Origin: Pyrinomonadaceae bacterium
GTDB lineage: Bacteria; Acidobacteriota; Blastocatellia; Pyrinomonadales; Pyrinomonadaceae
Length of the DNA: 64,000 nucleotides
NCBI GenBank assembly: GCA_026129865.1
Contig: JAHCHG010000009.1
Coordinates: 64,501 to 128,500, forward strand
Direction of reading: 5' to 3'
Part shown: in pieces, positions 25,992 to 34,999 of the stretch
How positions within the stretch are numbered: the first letter of the stretch is position 1
Layout: every line of letters starts with the position of its first letter
Made by a program: the position numbers and the translations under genes
Notes under the pieces: model-generated
What the model saw: only the letters and a program-made list of their open reading frames with translations
Told to the model about the DNA's origin: nothing
The model's database searches: none

Positions 25992-26711
25992 ATGGTTGCA
26001 GATGTAAGATTTGAGCGCGAAAATCGCGACGGTATTATTCCGGTAGGTACATATTTGATCGACGCCGCCGGACGGCTCGGCATTGAGATCGACGACGAAT
26101 GCGGTCGGCGCGGCGAATGCGATCAATGTGCCGTGAAAATCACAAAAGGTGCAGATCTTCTTTCGGAACCGACAAAATCGGAGGTCGAACAATTAAGCGA
26201 AAAACGGCGTAAAGACGGTGAACGTCTGGCATGTCAGGCGAAATTCGAAAAGTCAGGAGAAGTTGTAATTATGACAAAAGAAAAAGTCGTTGAAGATGAA
26301 AAGCCGGAAGCAGAAGCAAAAACGGATGAATTTCGCAAGGAATTTGAAAAAATGCCGCTGGATCAAAAAGTTTCGTCGCTGCTTGAGCTGGAAATGATCG
26401 CGCTTGGCGAAACGGTTTCGTATATTTTTAATTCGCCGTACGAAGTTGCCGGAAAAGTGATGGATGTCATGGCACGCTACGGCAGAAAATTGGAAGACGA
26501 AGTAAAAAAAGCGACGCGACCGGACGAACATGTTCCGGAACCGGAAAACAAGAACGGCAGCGCCAGAGCAGAAAGATCGGAAAAGAAAAATTCGGTTAAA
26601 TCTGACTCCGCAACCAAAGAAAAAAAGGCGACGTCGAAAAAAGATTCGGCGAAAAAATCGTCCGTAAAGAAAAGCGCAAAGAAATCCGACAAATCGTCTG
26701 ACAGTAAATAA
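25992..26711 (+). CDS. [2Fe-2S] ferredoxin-like protein with basic histone H1-like tail
   Basis: This 239-residue protein has three parts. Residues 1-97 form a plant/adrenodoxin-type [2Fe-2S] domain with cysteines at 37, 43, 46 and 81 (ECGRRGECDQC, LACQAKF). Residues about 105-175 form a helical segment (KMPLDQKVSSLLELEMIALG, then NSPYEVAGKVMDVMARYGRK). The last 65 residues are a Lys/Ser/Ala-rich tail (KKSSVKKSAKKSDKSSDSK) resembling histone H1-like nucleoid proteins. The fusion is unusual and suggests a redox protein bound to nucleic acid or another polyanion. It sits between a Fur-family gene and a membrane protein gene in one run. Confidence 0.82.
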   Translation: MVADVRFERENRDGIIPVGTYLIDAAGRLGIEIDDECGRRGECDQCAVKITKGADLLSEPTKSEVEQLSEKRRKDGERLACQAKFEKSGEVVIMTKEKVVEDEKPEAEAKTDEFRKEFEKMPLDQKVSSLLELEMIALGETVSYIFNSPYEVAGKVMDVMARYGRKLEDEVKKATRPDEHVPEPENKNGSARAERSEKKNSVKSDSATKEKKATSKKDSAKKSSVKKSAKKSDKSSDSK

Positions 26712-26735
26712 GAATTTTGAATCAGGGTTGAAAAC

Positions 26736-27605
26736 TTGAGCGATAAGCTGCAAAAACGAAGTACCACCTCACTGAAAGAAAAAACGCATTATGCGCTCGC
26801 TTTCGGTCTGATCGCAACCATGCTTGTGGTCGCTAATTTTCCGATGTTTGTAGTATTTTTCTTCGGCATTTTCGCTTATTTTCTCTGGAAGACCTTTTCG
26901 CAGCCCTCGCGAAACGAAACCCGTGAAATATTTGAGTTTTACCTAAACGCCAATGAAATTCTTCGCGATGACGAACGGCGCTGGTTCGGATTCGAAGTTC
27001 AGGAAGTAGTCGGTCGCGGCGAACGCCTTCTTCAGATAATGAACGGTGCGCCGCCGCTTGTATATTTTGCGCTCGGTGCGCTTTACAACAAGATCGGCGA
27101 CCATAAATCGGCGGTAAATCATCTTTCGTACGTTATCGAAAACGACAACGCGGACGAGGCGACGTATGTGTATCCGTCGCCGGATCTGCGAAATTACGTT
27201 CGAATTCTTCGAAAGATCGAGCGCGAACCTGCTGAAGCCCCGCAAACTTCGGCAGCAGTTAGAGCGCTTGAGCGCGCACGGCGAAATCGCGGGAAAGCGA
27301 TGCTTCAGAACAGTCGTTTGGAACTCGAAAAACAAAACGAGGAAAAGCGTGCACTGTTACAGGAACAGGCGGGCAGCACCGAGCAATCAAGATCGGTGGT
27401 TTCGCGAGACGACGAAGCGGTGCCGCAGAACAGCTTTGAAGTCGCCAGCAGATCGCTATTTTCTTCAGACGGCGAACTTCGAAAATCCCGACCGTCGGCT
27501 AAACGAAGCCGTTCAAAACGCGGCAAGTCAAACGAGGAACCTTTTGCCGATCGAAAACCGATAAGCGAAGTGCTTCACGACATTTACGACAAGAATATTC
27601 AGTAG
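26736..27605 (+). CDS. Membrane-anchored protein with TPR-like segment
   Basis: The 289-residue product has two closely spaced N-terminal hydrophobic stretches (ALAFGLIATMLVVANFPMFV and VFFFGIFAYFLWKTF) that could form one hairpin. A cytoplasmic region follows with one TPR-like pair (LVYFALGALYNKIGDHKSAV) and a charged, low-complexity C-terminus. The start is TTG at 26736, 24 nt after the ferredoxin-like gene, so it is probably in that operon. No specific function is recognised. Confidence 0.75.
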   Translation: MSDKLQKRSTTSLKEKTHYALAFGLIATMLVVANFPMFVVFFFGIFAYFLWKTFSQPSRNETREIFEFYLNANEILRDDERRWFGFEVQEVVGRGERLLQIMNGAPPLVYFALGALYNKIGDHKSAVNHLSYVIENDNADEATYVYPSPDLRNYVRILRKIEREPAEAPQTSAAVRALERARRNRGKAMLQNSRLELEKQNEEKRALLQEQAGSTEQSRSVVSRDDEAVPQNSFEVASRSLFSSDGELRKSRPSAKRSRSKRGKSNEEPFADRKPISEVLHDIYDKNIQ

Positions 27606-27619
27606 ATCCGCGGATTGTT

Positions 27620-27660
27620 AATTGTTATTTGAACGAAGTAGAATGATTCAAATAACAATT
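27620..27660. terminator. 14-bp perfect inverted repeat between two genes
   Basis: AATTGTTATTTGAA (27620-27633) pairs with 27647-27660 around a 13-nt loop. It follows the stop at 27605 and precedes cinA (27677). Being AT-rich with only a short T run, it may be a weak terminator or an operator. Confidence 0.5.
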
Positions 27661-27676
27661 TTCTAATCCAAATTCT

Positions 27677-28927
27677 ATGCTTTCTGCTGAAATTATCGCG
27701 ATCGGCTCCGAACTTCTAACTCCAACAAAGACCGATACCAACAGCCTTTGGCTAACTGAAAAATTGAACGAGATCGGAATTGACGTAAAACTCAAAACCG
27801 TCGTCGGCGATGACGAACTGCGGCTTGAAGAAGCCGTCAAGGATGCGATAAAGCGTTCGGACGTAATAATTACGACCGGCGGTCTGGGTCCGACGGAAGA
27901 CGATATTACACGGACAGTTACCGCAAATGCGGTCGGTCGCGAACTCCTTTACCATAACGAACTCGAAAACGAACTGCGTGAACGTTTTCTCGGCATGGGT
28001 CGCGAAATGCCGGAGATCAATAAACGTCAGGCGTTCATTATAGAAGGCGCAAGAATTTTACCGAATCCGAACGGATCCGCATCGGGGATGCTCGTTGAGG
28101 TAGGCGAAAAATTTCTGGCTGTCTTACCCGGACCTCCGCGCGAACTTAAGCCGATGTTTGAGAACCATGTGCTTCCTGAATTAAGTAAATTGAGAGGCGG
28201 CGTTGTGTTCAGAAAGCAGATCTTGAAAGTTTCGGGAATGGGTGAATCGGCGATAGACGAAGCAATTGCACCCATTTATTCTTCCTACGAAAAGGTTCGA
28301 ACAAGCATTTTGTTCAATAAAAGCGATGTAGAAGTTCATTTAACTGCACAGGCGAGTTCGGCTCGCGAAGCTGATATTTTGAACAATGAAATTGCTCAGA
28401 AAATAGTCCGGGCGCTCGGTAACGCTGTTTTTTCGACCAAGGGCGAAGAGATGGAAGAAGTTGTAGGAAATCTTTTGAAGAAAATGGGTAAAACCCTCTC
28501 GACCGCCGAAAGCTGCACCGGCGGGCTGATCGCCGGCAGAATTACGGAAGTTTCGGGTTCATCGGCTTATTTTATCGAAGGAGCAGTTACCTATTCGAAC
28601 GACGCAAAGATGCGTACCCTCAATGTTCCCGCGGAAATGCTCGAAAAGCACGGCGCGGTCAGTGCCGAGGTCGCCGAGGCGATGGCGCGCGGAATGCGCG
28701 AACGTGCAAGGACAGATTATGCGGTCGCTGTAACCGGCATTGCAGGTCCGGACGGCGGAACCGAAGAAAAACCCGTCGGAACGGTCTATATCGGATACGC
28801 AGACGAGGATAAAGTTACCTCGAGAAAGATCATTTTTCCGGGCGACCGTTATTTGATCCGCTGGCGAACGAGCCAGGCGGCGCTTGAGATCCTTCGAAGA
28901 AACCTAATCAAAGGACAAAATGAATGA
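27677..28927 (+). CDS. cinA: CinA-family protein (nicotinamide-nucleotide amidase)
   Basis: CinA proteins combine an N-terminal MoaB/COG1058-type ADP-ribose pyrophosphatase domain with a C-terminal NMN deamidase domain, and take part in pyridine nucleotide recycling. In this 416-residue protein the N-domain shows SAEIIAIGSELLTPTKTDTN and TTGGLGPTEDDITRTV. The C-domain begins near residue 260 with LSTAESCTGGLIAGRITEVS and contains AVTGIAGPDGGTEEKPVGTV. Length and domain order match the family. The start ATG lies just after a 14-bp inverted repeat. Confidence 0.95.
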   Translation: MLSAEIIAIGSELLTPTKTDTNSLWLTEKLNEIGIDVKLKTVVGDDELRLEEAVKDAIKRSDVIITTGGLGPTEDDITRTVTANAVGRELLYHNELENELRERFLGMGREMPEINKRQAFIIEGARILPNPNGSASGMLVEVGEKFLAVLPGPPRELKPMFENHVLPELSKLRGGVVFRKQILKVSGMGESAIDEAIAPIYSSYEKVRTSILFNKSDVEVHLTAQASSAREADILNNEIAQKIVRALGNAVFSTKGEEMEEVVGNLLKKMGKTLSTAESCTGGLIAGRITEVSGSSAYFIEGAVTYSNDAKMRTLNVPAEMLEKHGAVSAEVAEAMARGMRERARTDYAVAVTGIAGPDGGTEEKPVGTVYIGYADEDKVTSRKIIFPGDRYLIRWRTSQAALEILRRNLIKGQNE

Positions 28928-29021
28928 TTCTAGAGCGGTTACGGCGATACGTAAGTCCGGTTCGAGGTTTAGCCGGATGCAAATGCAACGAGTATTTCCG
29001 TTCAGCAAACGGAGAAAAATT

Positions 29022-30404
29022 ATGAAACAACAAACAATTTTCTTTGCGATCGCCGCAATCCTGCTCGCCTTTTCGACCATGAATGCACAGGAAGACACGC
29101 TTGAATACAAAGATATCGACCTCGGAAGCGGCGTAAAATTGGTAAATAAGAACGTTGTCGAAAAGAACACGGAAAGGCTGTTTGAAATTTCTGCGGACTA
29201 TCCGCAGGTTGTCGGAACGAACTCGCCCGGAGCGGTAAAATTTAACAAAACCGTACAAGATCTAATCGGCGAACGAAATCAAGAATTTCGCGAATGGATG
29301 ATGAGTCTCGATGCCGAAGAACTCAAGTTCCATAAAGAACGCGGAATCGAAAGTTATTCCGAGATCGGATACAGCGTTCAATTTGCCGGAAAGGACCTTG
29401 TAAGTATTTCATTCGGAAAAAGTTATTACACAGGCGGAGCGCACCCGAATCTGGATTCGTTCACGATCACCTTTGACCTGAAAAACGGAAAACCGCTCGA
29501 GCTTTCAGATCTCTTTTTGCCCGGTTCTAATTTTCTTAAGTTTATCTCCGACTTTTCAATATCAACGCTAAAGAAACAGACAAAAGATTTTTCCGACGAC
29601 GAATGGATAGCCGGCGGGGCTGGTCCAAAAATCGAAAACTTCAAAAGCTGGTATTTGACGAAAGACGCGCTGGAAATAACATTCGATCAATATCAGGTTG
29701 CCGCGTATGTCGCCGGACCGCAATACGTTTCAATTCCATTTGAAAAGCTGCGACCTTTTTTAAGAGTTTTTAATATTGCACCGCTGCAATATGCTAACAC
29801 CGGAAATCCTGTAAATTGGTGCCGAAACGGTCTTTTTCCGAAGGACGGCGAGAACTTTCGCATCGCAAAAGTAAAAGCGGCAACAAACGAAAAGGTATTC
29901 TTTTACAGCGACGACCGTTCGGAATGTCCGGGATCGTCGAACTGCAAAACTCGAAGCTATATTGTTCCGAACGATGAAGTTATTGTTTCGCAAACGTACG
30001 GAAATTACGCCTGCAGCTGGTATCAGCCGCGAAAAGGTTCCGAAACCGTCGGTTGGATCGAACTCGATAAACTTTCGTTTCAGACTGCTGCACAGAATTT
30101 CTCATGGATCGGAACGTGGCGCGATGGCGAAAATGAAATAAAGATCGCTCCGATGAAGATCGCGGGAAAATTTAAAATAACAGGAAACGCTTTTTGGAGA
30201 GGGACCGGCGACAATATTCACATCGGCGAGATCGATTTCGCCGGATCGCCGGAAAATAACAAGATGAATCTGGGTGAACCCGGCGAATTTGACTGCCGCG
30301 TTAAAATGCAAAGGGTCGGGAAGTTTTTGATCGTCTCCGACAATCTCAATTGCGGCGGTGCTAATGTTAGTTTTACCGGCATTTTCGAACAAAGCAAGAA
30401 CTGA
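29022..30404 (+). CDS. Secreted DUF3298/RsiV-like domain protein
   Basis: This protein of about 460 residues has a signal peptide (TIFFAIAAILLAFSTMNAQ). Its central domain carries the DUF3298/PdaC-type signature SYYTGGAHPNLDSFTITFDL followed by LSDLFLPGSNF, as in the anti-sigma factor RsiV. A C-terminal beta-rich part contains an SH3-like stretch (EKVFFYSDDRSECPGSSNC). The start at 29022 is favoured over ATG 28920: GGAG lies 7 nt upstream, the signal peptide begins there, and it avoids overlap with cinA. RsiV-type domains bind lysozyme in Bacillus; the ligand here is unknown. Confidence 0.82.
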   Translation: MKQQTIFFAIAAILLAFSTMNAQEDTLEYKDIDLGSGVKLVNKNVVEKNTERLFEISADYPQVVGTNSPGAVKFNKTVQDLIGERNQEFREWMMSLDAEELKFHKERGIESYSEIGYSVQFAGKDLVSISFGKSYYTGGAHPNLDSFTITFDLKNGKPLELSDLFLPGSNFLKFISDFSISTLKKQTKDFSDDEWIAGGAGPKIENFKSWYLTKDALEITFDQYQVAAYVAGPQYVSIPFEKLRPFLRVFNIAPLQYANTGNPVNWCRNGLFPKDGENFRIAKVKAATNEKVFFYSDDRSECPGSSNCKTRSYIVPNDEVIVSQTYGNYACSWYQPRKGSETVGWIELDKLSFQTAAQNFSWIGTWRDGENEIKIAPMKIAGKFKITGNAFWRGTGDNIHIGEIDFAGSPENNKMNLGEPGEFDCRVKMQRVGKFLIVSDNLNCGGANVSFTGIFEQSKN

Positions 30405-30437
30405 ACTCTTTAAGACTTTCAACGTAATTATTCTGCG

Positions 30438-31166
30438 ATGAAAAACTTGAAATTATTTTGTAAATGGTTAACAGCAGCGTGCGTTTTATTTCTGTCGACC
30501 TTTCCAATCCACGGTCAAAAACAGCAAAATGCCGAGGTTTTTGTTTTGTCGACGCTGCATCAATTTCACGATAGGACGAAGTTCTATTCTTTCGAAAAGC
30601 TTTCTCAAATCGTTGAAAAATTCGATCCGGATGTGATCGCGGTCGAGCTTACCGCGGACGCAGCGCAGGCAAAATCGGAACAAAAGACAAAACAGGAATA
30701 CCAAAAAAGCATTTTTCCGCTAGCCGAAAAACACCGGTACAAGATGGTAGCGCTGGAACCTGAAGAGCCGAAATTTTCGGAGCTTGTAAATCTCGTGACC
30801 TCGGCGAACAGGGAACTTAGGGAAAAATCGCCCGACAAAGCCGAGGCGTTTTCGATCTTTTCCGAAAATCTTTACGAGTACTTATTCAAAAAATGGGACT
30901 CGCCGCTGTCCGTAAATTCGTCGGAAACCGACGCGCTTTTCGAGGTTAAACACGAATTTCAAAAGGCGATATTCGGTGAAAAAGAAGAAAAAGGATGGGA
31001 AGGCTGGAATACCTGTTTTTTGGATAAGATCATCGAAACCGCAAAACAAAATCCCGGCAAAAAAATTATTGTAACGGTTGGAGTAGAGCATGCATACTGG
31101 CTTCGCGACCGTTTGCGGCAGCACAAAGGCGTAAACTTTATCGAAGCGGCGGAGATCTTAAAATAA
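30438..31166 (+). CDS. Secreted TraB/Tiki/EreA-like superfamily protein (tentative)
   Basis: The 242-residue product has a signal peptide ending near FPIHGQ. The body resembles the TraB/Tiki/EreA-like group: an early His-containing strand (VFVLSTLHQFHD), a VIAVELTAD strand with the conserved acidic residue, a KMVALEPEE strand and a terminal IIVTVGVEHAYWLRD strand. Members include metal-dependent peptidases and esterases, but the assignment is by eye and could be wrong. It starts 33 nt after the DUF3298 gene and is convergent, by 2 nt, with the dehydratase gene. Confidence 0.6.
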   Translation: MKNLKLFCKWLTAACVLFLSTFPIHGQKQQNAEVFVLSTLHQFHDRTKFYSFEKLSQIVEKFDPDVIAVELTADAAQAKSEQKTKQEYQKSIFPLAEKHRYKMVALEPEEPKFSELVNLVTSANRELREKSPDKAEAFSIFSENLYEYLFKKWDSPLSVNSSETDALFEVKHEFQKAIFGEKEEKGWEGWNTCFLDKIIETAKQNPGKKIIVTVGVEHAYWLRDRLRQHKGVNFIEAAEILK

Positions 31167-31168
31167 AT

Positions 31169-32080
31169 TTATGACGACAAGATCCTGCGGTAAACTTCCG
31201 CATCGACATTTCCGCCGCTGACGATAACGCACACCGTTTTTCCGCTGAAAATCTCCGGCTTTTGAAAAATGGCTCCCAACCCGAGCGCGCCTGTCGGTTC
31301 GACTTTCAAATTCGCTAAACCGAACAATGTCTGAAGCGCCTTTCGGATGTTTTCTTCAGAAACTTCCACGATCTCAGAAACGCCGTCTTTAATTATTTCC
31401 CAGTTATGTTTCCCGAGCGAAAGGGTTCGTGCGCCGTCGGCGATCGTTTGCGGTTCTGAATCGTTTCGGACGAGTTCGCCATTCCGAAGAGAACGCGCGG
31501 CGTCGTTTGCCATTTCGGGCTCGGCTCCAATTAAAGCGGCGTTTTTTCCGTTCCGGCATAGCGCCAGAGACGTTCCCGAGATCAATCCGCCGCCTCCGAC
31601 CGGGACAATGACGGTGTCGAAATCGAACTGCGAAATTTCATCGCCGAGACTCGAATTTCCTTCGATCACAAGCGGATCGTCATACGCGCTCGCTTTATAA
31701 GCATCGGGAAATTCATCTAAAAGCTGCAGCACGCGATCTTCACGTGAAACCTTTGCCGTGTCGATCAGGTCGACAATCGCGCCGTAACTTCTTACGGAAT
31801 CGATCTTTACCTTTGCAGAAGTTTCGGGCATTACGACATGGCATCGTTTCCCGAGAATTTTGCAAGCGTATGCCAAAGCCTGACCAAAATTTCCCGACGA
31901 AGCCGTGATCAAATGTTCCTGTGCGACCTTTGAAGCAGTATTATAACCAGCGCGGAACTTGAAACTTCCTGTATGCTGAAAAGTTTCCGTCGCGATCGTC
32001 AGATCTAAATTCAAATACGTATTCAATTTTTCCGGCTTAAGAAAAACCGTCGGGCGAATTGCTTCGAGCAATGTTTTCAT
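31169..32080 (-). CDS. PLP-dependent threonine/serine dehydratase
   Basis: This 303-residue fold-type II PLP enzyme deaminates threonine or serine to the 2-oxo acid. The PLP lysine is Lys41 in HTGSFKFRAGYN. SSGNFGQALAYACKILG binds the cofactor 3-hydroxyl, VIVPVGGGGLISG binds the phosphate, and IVSGGNVD sits near the C-terminus. It lacks the C-terminal ACT regulatory domain of biosynthetic IlvA, so it looks like the short catabolic form (TdcB or serine racemase type). Confidence 0.9.
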   Translation of the reverse strand: MKTLLEAIRPTVFLKPEKLNTYLNLDLTIATETFQHTGSFKFRAGYNTASKVAQEHLITASSGNFGQALAYACKILGKRCHVVMPETSAKVKIDSVRSYGAIVDLIDTAKVSREDRVLQLLDEFPDAYKASAYDDPLVIEGNSSLGDEISQFDFDTVIVPVGGGGLISGTSLALCRNGKNAALIGAEPEMANDAARSLRNGELVRNDSEPQTIADGARTLSLGKHNWEIIKDGVSEIVEVSEENIRKALQTLFGLANLKVEPTGALGLGAIFQKPEIFSGKTVCVIVSGGNVDAEVYRRILSS

Positions 32081-32210
32081 AAAAAAAGATTAACGCGGAA
32101 ATGAGCATTTAGTCCAAGCGGCTGGGGGCGCATTGCTAAAAATTCAAACTGCGAAATTAGCGCGTAAGCGTTCGGCTTGCTCCTTCGCACCTTTCCATTA
32201 AAATAAGGAA

Positions 32211-33818
32211 ATGGAAAACGCACAATTTGGAATGATCGGACTTGGAACAATGGGGCGAAACTTCCTGCTGAACGTCGCGGAGCACGGATTTCGGTGCGCC
32301 GGTTACGATCTTGACCATGAAAAGGTCGATCTCTTAAACGAAGACGGCGCGGATTTCACGGTCGAAGGAATTCACGACCTTTTGACATTCATAAAGTCGC
32401 TCGAAAAGCCCCGAAAGATAATGATGCTCGTTCCGGCGGGCAAAATCGTAGATTCGGTGATCGAAAATCTGATCCCTTTCCTCGAAAAAGGCGACATATT
32501 GATCGACGGCGGAAATTCGCATTTTTCCGACACGGAAACGCGCGAGAAATATCTGGCGGAAAAAGGTTTTGCGTTTCTTGGCGTCGGCGTGTCCGGCGGC
32601 GAAGAAGGCGCACGCCGCGGCGCCAGCATTATGCCGAGCGGCAGACGCGAATCTTACGAGTTTGTCGCACCGATCTTCGAAGCTGCAAGTGCGAAGGTCG
32701 GCGGCGAACCTTGCGTTGCCTATATGGGAAATTCGAGCGCGGGGCATTTTGTAAAAATGGTTCATAACGGCATCGAATACGGCTTGATGCAGATCTTGGC
32801 GGAAACGTACGATTTTATGAATCGCGTGTTAAAGATGGACTACGACGAGATGAGCGCGACGTTCGCCGAATGGAACAATGCTGAACTCAATTCTTTTTTG
32901 GTCGAAATTACGGCTGAGGTTTTAGGTAAAACTGACGACAAAACCGGCAAACCTTTAGTTGAAATGATCCTTGATAAAGCGGCGCAGAAAGGAACGGGCA
33001 AATGGACTTCGCAGGCGGCGATGGATTTCGGCGTTCCGATTCCGACAATTGACGCCGCGGTTTCGATGCGGCAGATCTCGGCGCAGAAAGAGGCGCGTAT
33101 TGTGATTGCCGAAAAATACGGCAGCGATGAACCCGCAATCACAAATCCGCCAAAAGCGGTCGGCGAAACCGTCTCAAGCGAACCCGAAACGGACGAAGCA
33201 AAAGCCGCGCGCGAAAAGCGAGCCGCCGAAACCGTTGTCAGCGAACATCACAAAGCGAGTATGGATGCAAAAGACGGCGGCGACCCAACGGAAATCGTCT
33301 CCGACGAACAGAGAGATTCCGCCGTTCGCGCCAATGTTTCGCGGAACAAAGCCGAATTTCTTGAACTTCTGAAACACACGCTCTTGAGTTCATTCGTCGT
33401 TACATACGCCCAGGGGATGTCGCTTTTACAAACTGCTTCGAAAGAAAAAGATTACGATCTGAATCTCGCCGAGATCGCGAAGATCTGGCGCGGCGGCTGC
33501 ATAATTCGGTCTAAATTGTTAGAAGAAATTCGTTCCGCTTATGCAAACGATCCGGATCTTCCGAATATGATCCTCAACAACGAATTTGCCGAAATTCTAA
33601 GCGTTAATCGCGATTTTTGGTGTATTATCAACAATGAGTTTTCGATCAGCCAGGTGCCGTCGCTTTGCTTGTCGTCCGCTCTTTCTTACTTTGACGCCTT
33701 TCGTTCGAGCCGTCTTCCGGCTAATTTGATCCAGGCTCAGAGAGATTTTTTCGGCGCGCACACGTATCAAAGAGTCGACGAAGAGGGAAATTTTCACACA
33801 CCCGACTGGGACAAATAA
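32211..33818 (+). CDS. gnd: 6-phosphogluconate dehydrogenase, decarboxylating, with a large insert
   Basis: This pentose-phosphate enzyme converts 6-phosphogluconate to ribulose 5-phosphate with NADP+. Signatures are GMIGLGTMGRNFLLNVAEHG, ILIDGGNSHFSDT, GVGVSGGEEGARRGASIMPS, KMVHNGIEYGLMQ, GTGKWTSQAA and the C-terminal LPANLIQAQRDFFGAHTYQR. At 535 residues it exceeds the usual 470-485. The extra length is a charged segment at about residues 304-378 (encoded 33120-33344), where E. coli Gnd has only about 15 residues. The metal-dependent hydrolase-like gene follows 3 nt downstream. Confidence 0.95.
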   Translation: MENAQFGMIGLGTMGRNFLLNVAEHGFRCAGYDLDHEKVDLLNEDGADFTVEGIHDLLTFIKSLEKPRKIMMLVPAGKIVDSVIENLIPFLEKGDILIDGGNSHFSDTETREKYLAEKGFAFLGVGVSGGEEGARRGASIMPSGRRESYEFVAPIFEAASAKVGGEPCVAYMGNSSAGHFVKMVHNGIEYGLMQILAETYDFMNRVLKMDYDEMSATFAEWNNAELNSFLVEITAEVLGKTDDKTGKPLVEMILDKAAQKGTGKWTSQAAMDFGVPIPTIDAAVSMRQISAQKEARIVIAEKYGSDEPAITNPPKAVGETVSSEPETDEAKAAREKRAAETVVSEHHKASMDAKDGGDPTEIVSDEQRDSAVRANVSRNKAEFLELLKHTLLSSFVVTYAQGMSLLQTASKEKDYDLNLAEIAKIWRGGCIIRSKLLEEIRSAYANDPDLPNMILNNEFAEILSVNRDFWCIINNEFSISQVPSLCLSSALSYFDAFRSSRLPANLIQAQRDFFGAHTYQRVDEEGNFHTPDWDK

Positions 33819-33821
33819 TTA

Positions 33822-34343
33822 ATGCCATTACCGATCGCACACGGATTACTCGGCGCAGCAGCCGTTGCCGCTATAAATCCAAAAAATTTCGATCGCAAAA
33901 CACTGAAGCAATGTTTGTTGGGCGGCGCTTTCACGCTGCTGCCGGATTTCGACTTCATCCTTGTTTTCGCAACCGGAAACGATCAATGGCATCGCGGATT
34001 TACGCATTCGATCGCGTTTTCGGTTTTTGTCGCTGTGCTGTTATTCCTCTATTTCGGGCGCGAACGCATTCGAGAGGCGTCGGCATATAGTTTGGCATTT
34101 GCATCGCATTTTATTCTGGATTTTACGACTACAAAGATCGGAGGCGGATTAGAGTTGTTTTTTCCGTTTTCCGAAAAAAGATACGGACTGCGCTGGTTCG
34201 GGTTCTCCGAATTTCCGTCGAAAATGCATGTAACCGATGTTATACAAGCATTTATAACCGAGTTTGTAGTTTTTGGATTGATCTTTTTGCTGGTTGTTGC
34301 TGCGAGTAAAAAATTATCCGAACACCGCAGAGACTTTAGGTAG
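33822..34343 (+). CDS. YdjM-like membrane-bound metal-dependent hydrolase (DUF457)
   Basis: The 173-residue integral membrane protein starts with the family signature PLPIAHGLLGAA, contains LPDFDFI, WHRGFTHSIAFSVF and ASHFILDFTT, and has about four hydrophobic segments. The conserved His and Asp residues of these motifs are thought to bind metal. Family members include E. coli YdjM, an SOS-induced inner membrane protein. It starts 3 nt after gnd and is presumably co-transcribed with it. The substrate is unknown. Confidence 0.88.
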   Translation: MPLPIAHGLLGAAAVAAINPKNFDRKTLKQCLLGGAFTLLPDFDFILVFATGNDQWHRGFTHSIAFSVFVAVLLFLYFGRERIREASAYSLAFASHFILDFTTTKIGGGLELFFPFSEKRYGLRWFGFSEFPSKMHVTDVIQAFITEFVVFGLIFLLVVAASKKLSEHRRDFR

Positions 34344-34381
34344 ACAGTTTTTGAGATCTGTGACAATTTGGTGTCTCAAGA

Positions 34382-34999
34382 TCAGTCAGCACCTGTCATC
34401 CGCCGCAGCTTTTCATATTCGTCCTGAGTATTGACGTTTAAAAACTGGTCTTCGCTAAAGACCGAATGATCGATCTGAAAGGTATTTAAGCTGTCCAACA
34501 GATCGCGCATCGAAGCCGATCTCGTTTCTAACAGGATCTCGCCCGCTTTTTTTCGCGATTCCGCAACGCGATAAACCGCGCAGAGCGGCTGCCGTCGTCC
34601 ATCCCGCTGCAGCGGAACGAACACGGAAAACTCTTTTTTTTCAAGTGCTATCCGGCAAATTCTTTCGATCGCCTCCTTTGCGGCGAACGGCAGATCAACC
34701 GCAAGAATTAATGCAAACTCGGTTTCGCAATCGGAAAGCGCGGCGTGAACTCCGCCAAGCGCGCCTCTTTCTTCGTGAATGTCGAAAAGTGCAGGTGTTT
34801 CAGAAGGAATTTTATCTAGACGATCTTTCTGAGAACGGTTTAAGACGATTTTTGTTTCTGCACAAAACGGCTTAACAATGTCTAAAGCGTTCTCAAGCAG
34901 TGTTTTTTCGCCGATATTTAGAAATGCCTTATCGGTTCCCATCCGCGAAGATCTGCCGCCCGCGAGGATGTATCCGGTAAATTTTTCAAATTTCGACAT
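34382..34999 (-). CDS. mobA: Molybdenum cofactor guanylyltransferase MobA
   Basis: MobA attaches GMP to Mo-molybdopterin to make the bis-MGD cofactor of DMSO-reductase-family enzymes. This 205-residue protein opens with GYILAGGRSSRMGTDKAFL, the nucleotide-binding loop, followed by ERGALGGVHAAL and the metal-binding LILAVDLPF and RQPLCAVYR motifs. It overlaps the end of the FdhF-like oxidoreductase gene by 14 nt, which implies translational coupling and makes that enzyme its likely client. Confidence 0.93.
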   Translation of the reverse strand: MSKFEKFTGYILAGGRSSRMGTDKAFLNIGEKTLLENALDIVKPFCAETKIVLNRSQKDRLDKIPSETPALFDIHEERGALGGVHAALSDCETEFALILAVDLPFAAKEAIERICRIALEKKEFSVFVPLQRDGRRQPLCAVYRVAESRKKAGEILLETRSASMRDLLDSLNTFQIDHSVFSEDQFLNVNTQDEYEKLRRMTGAD

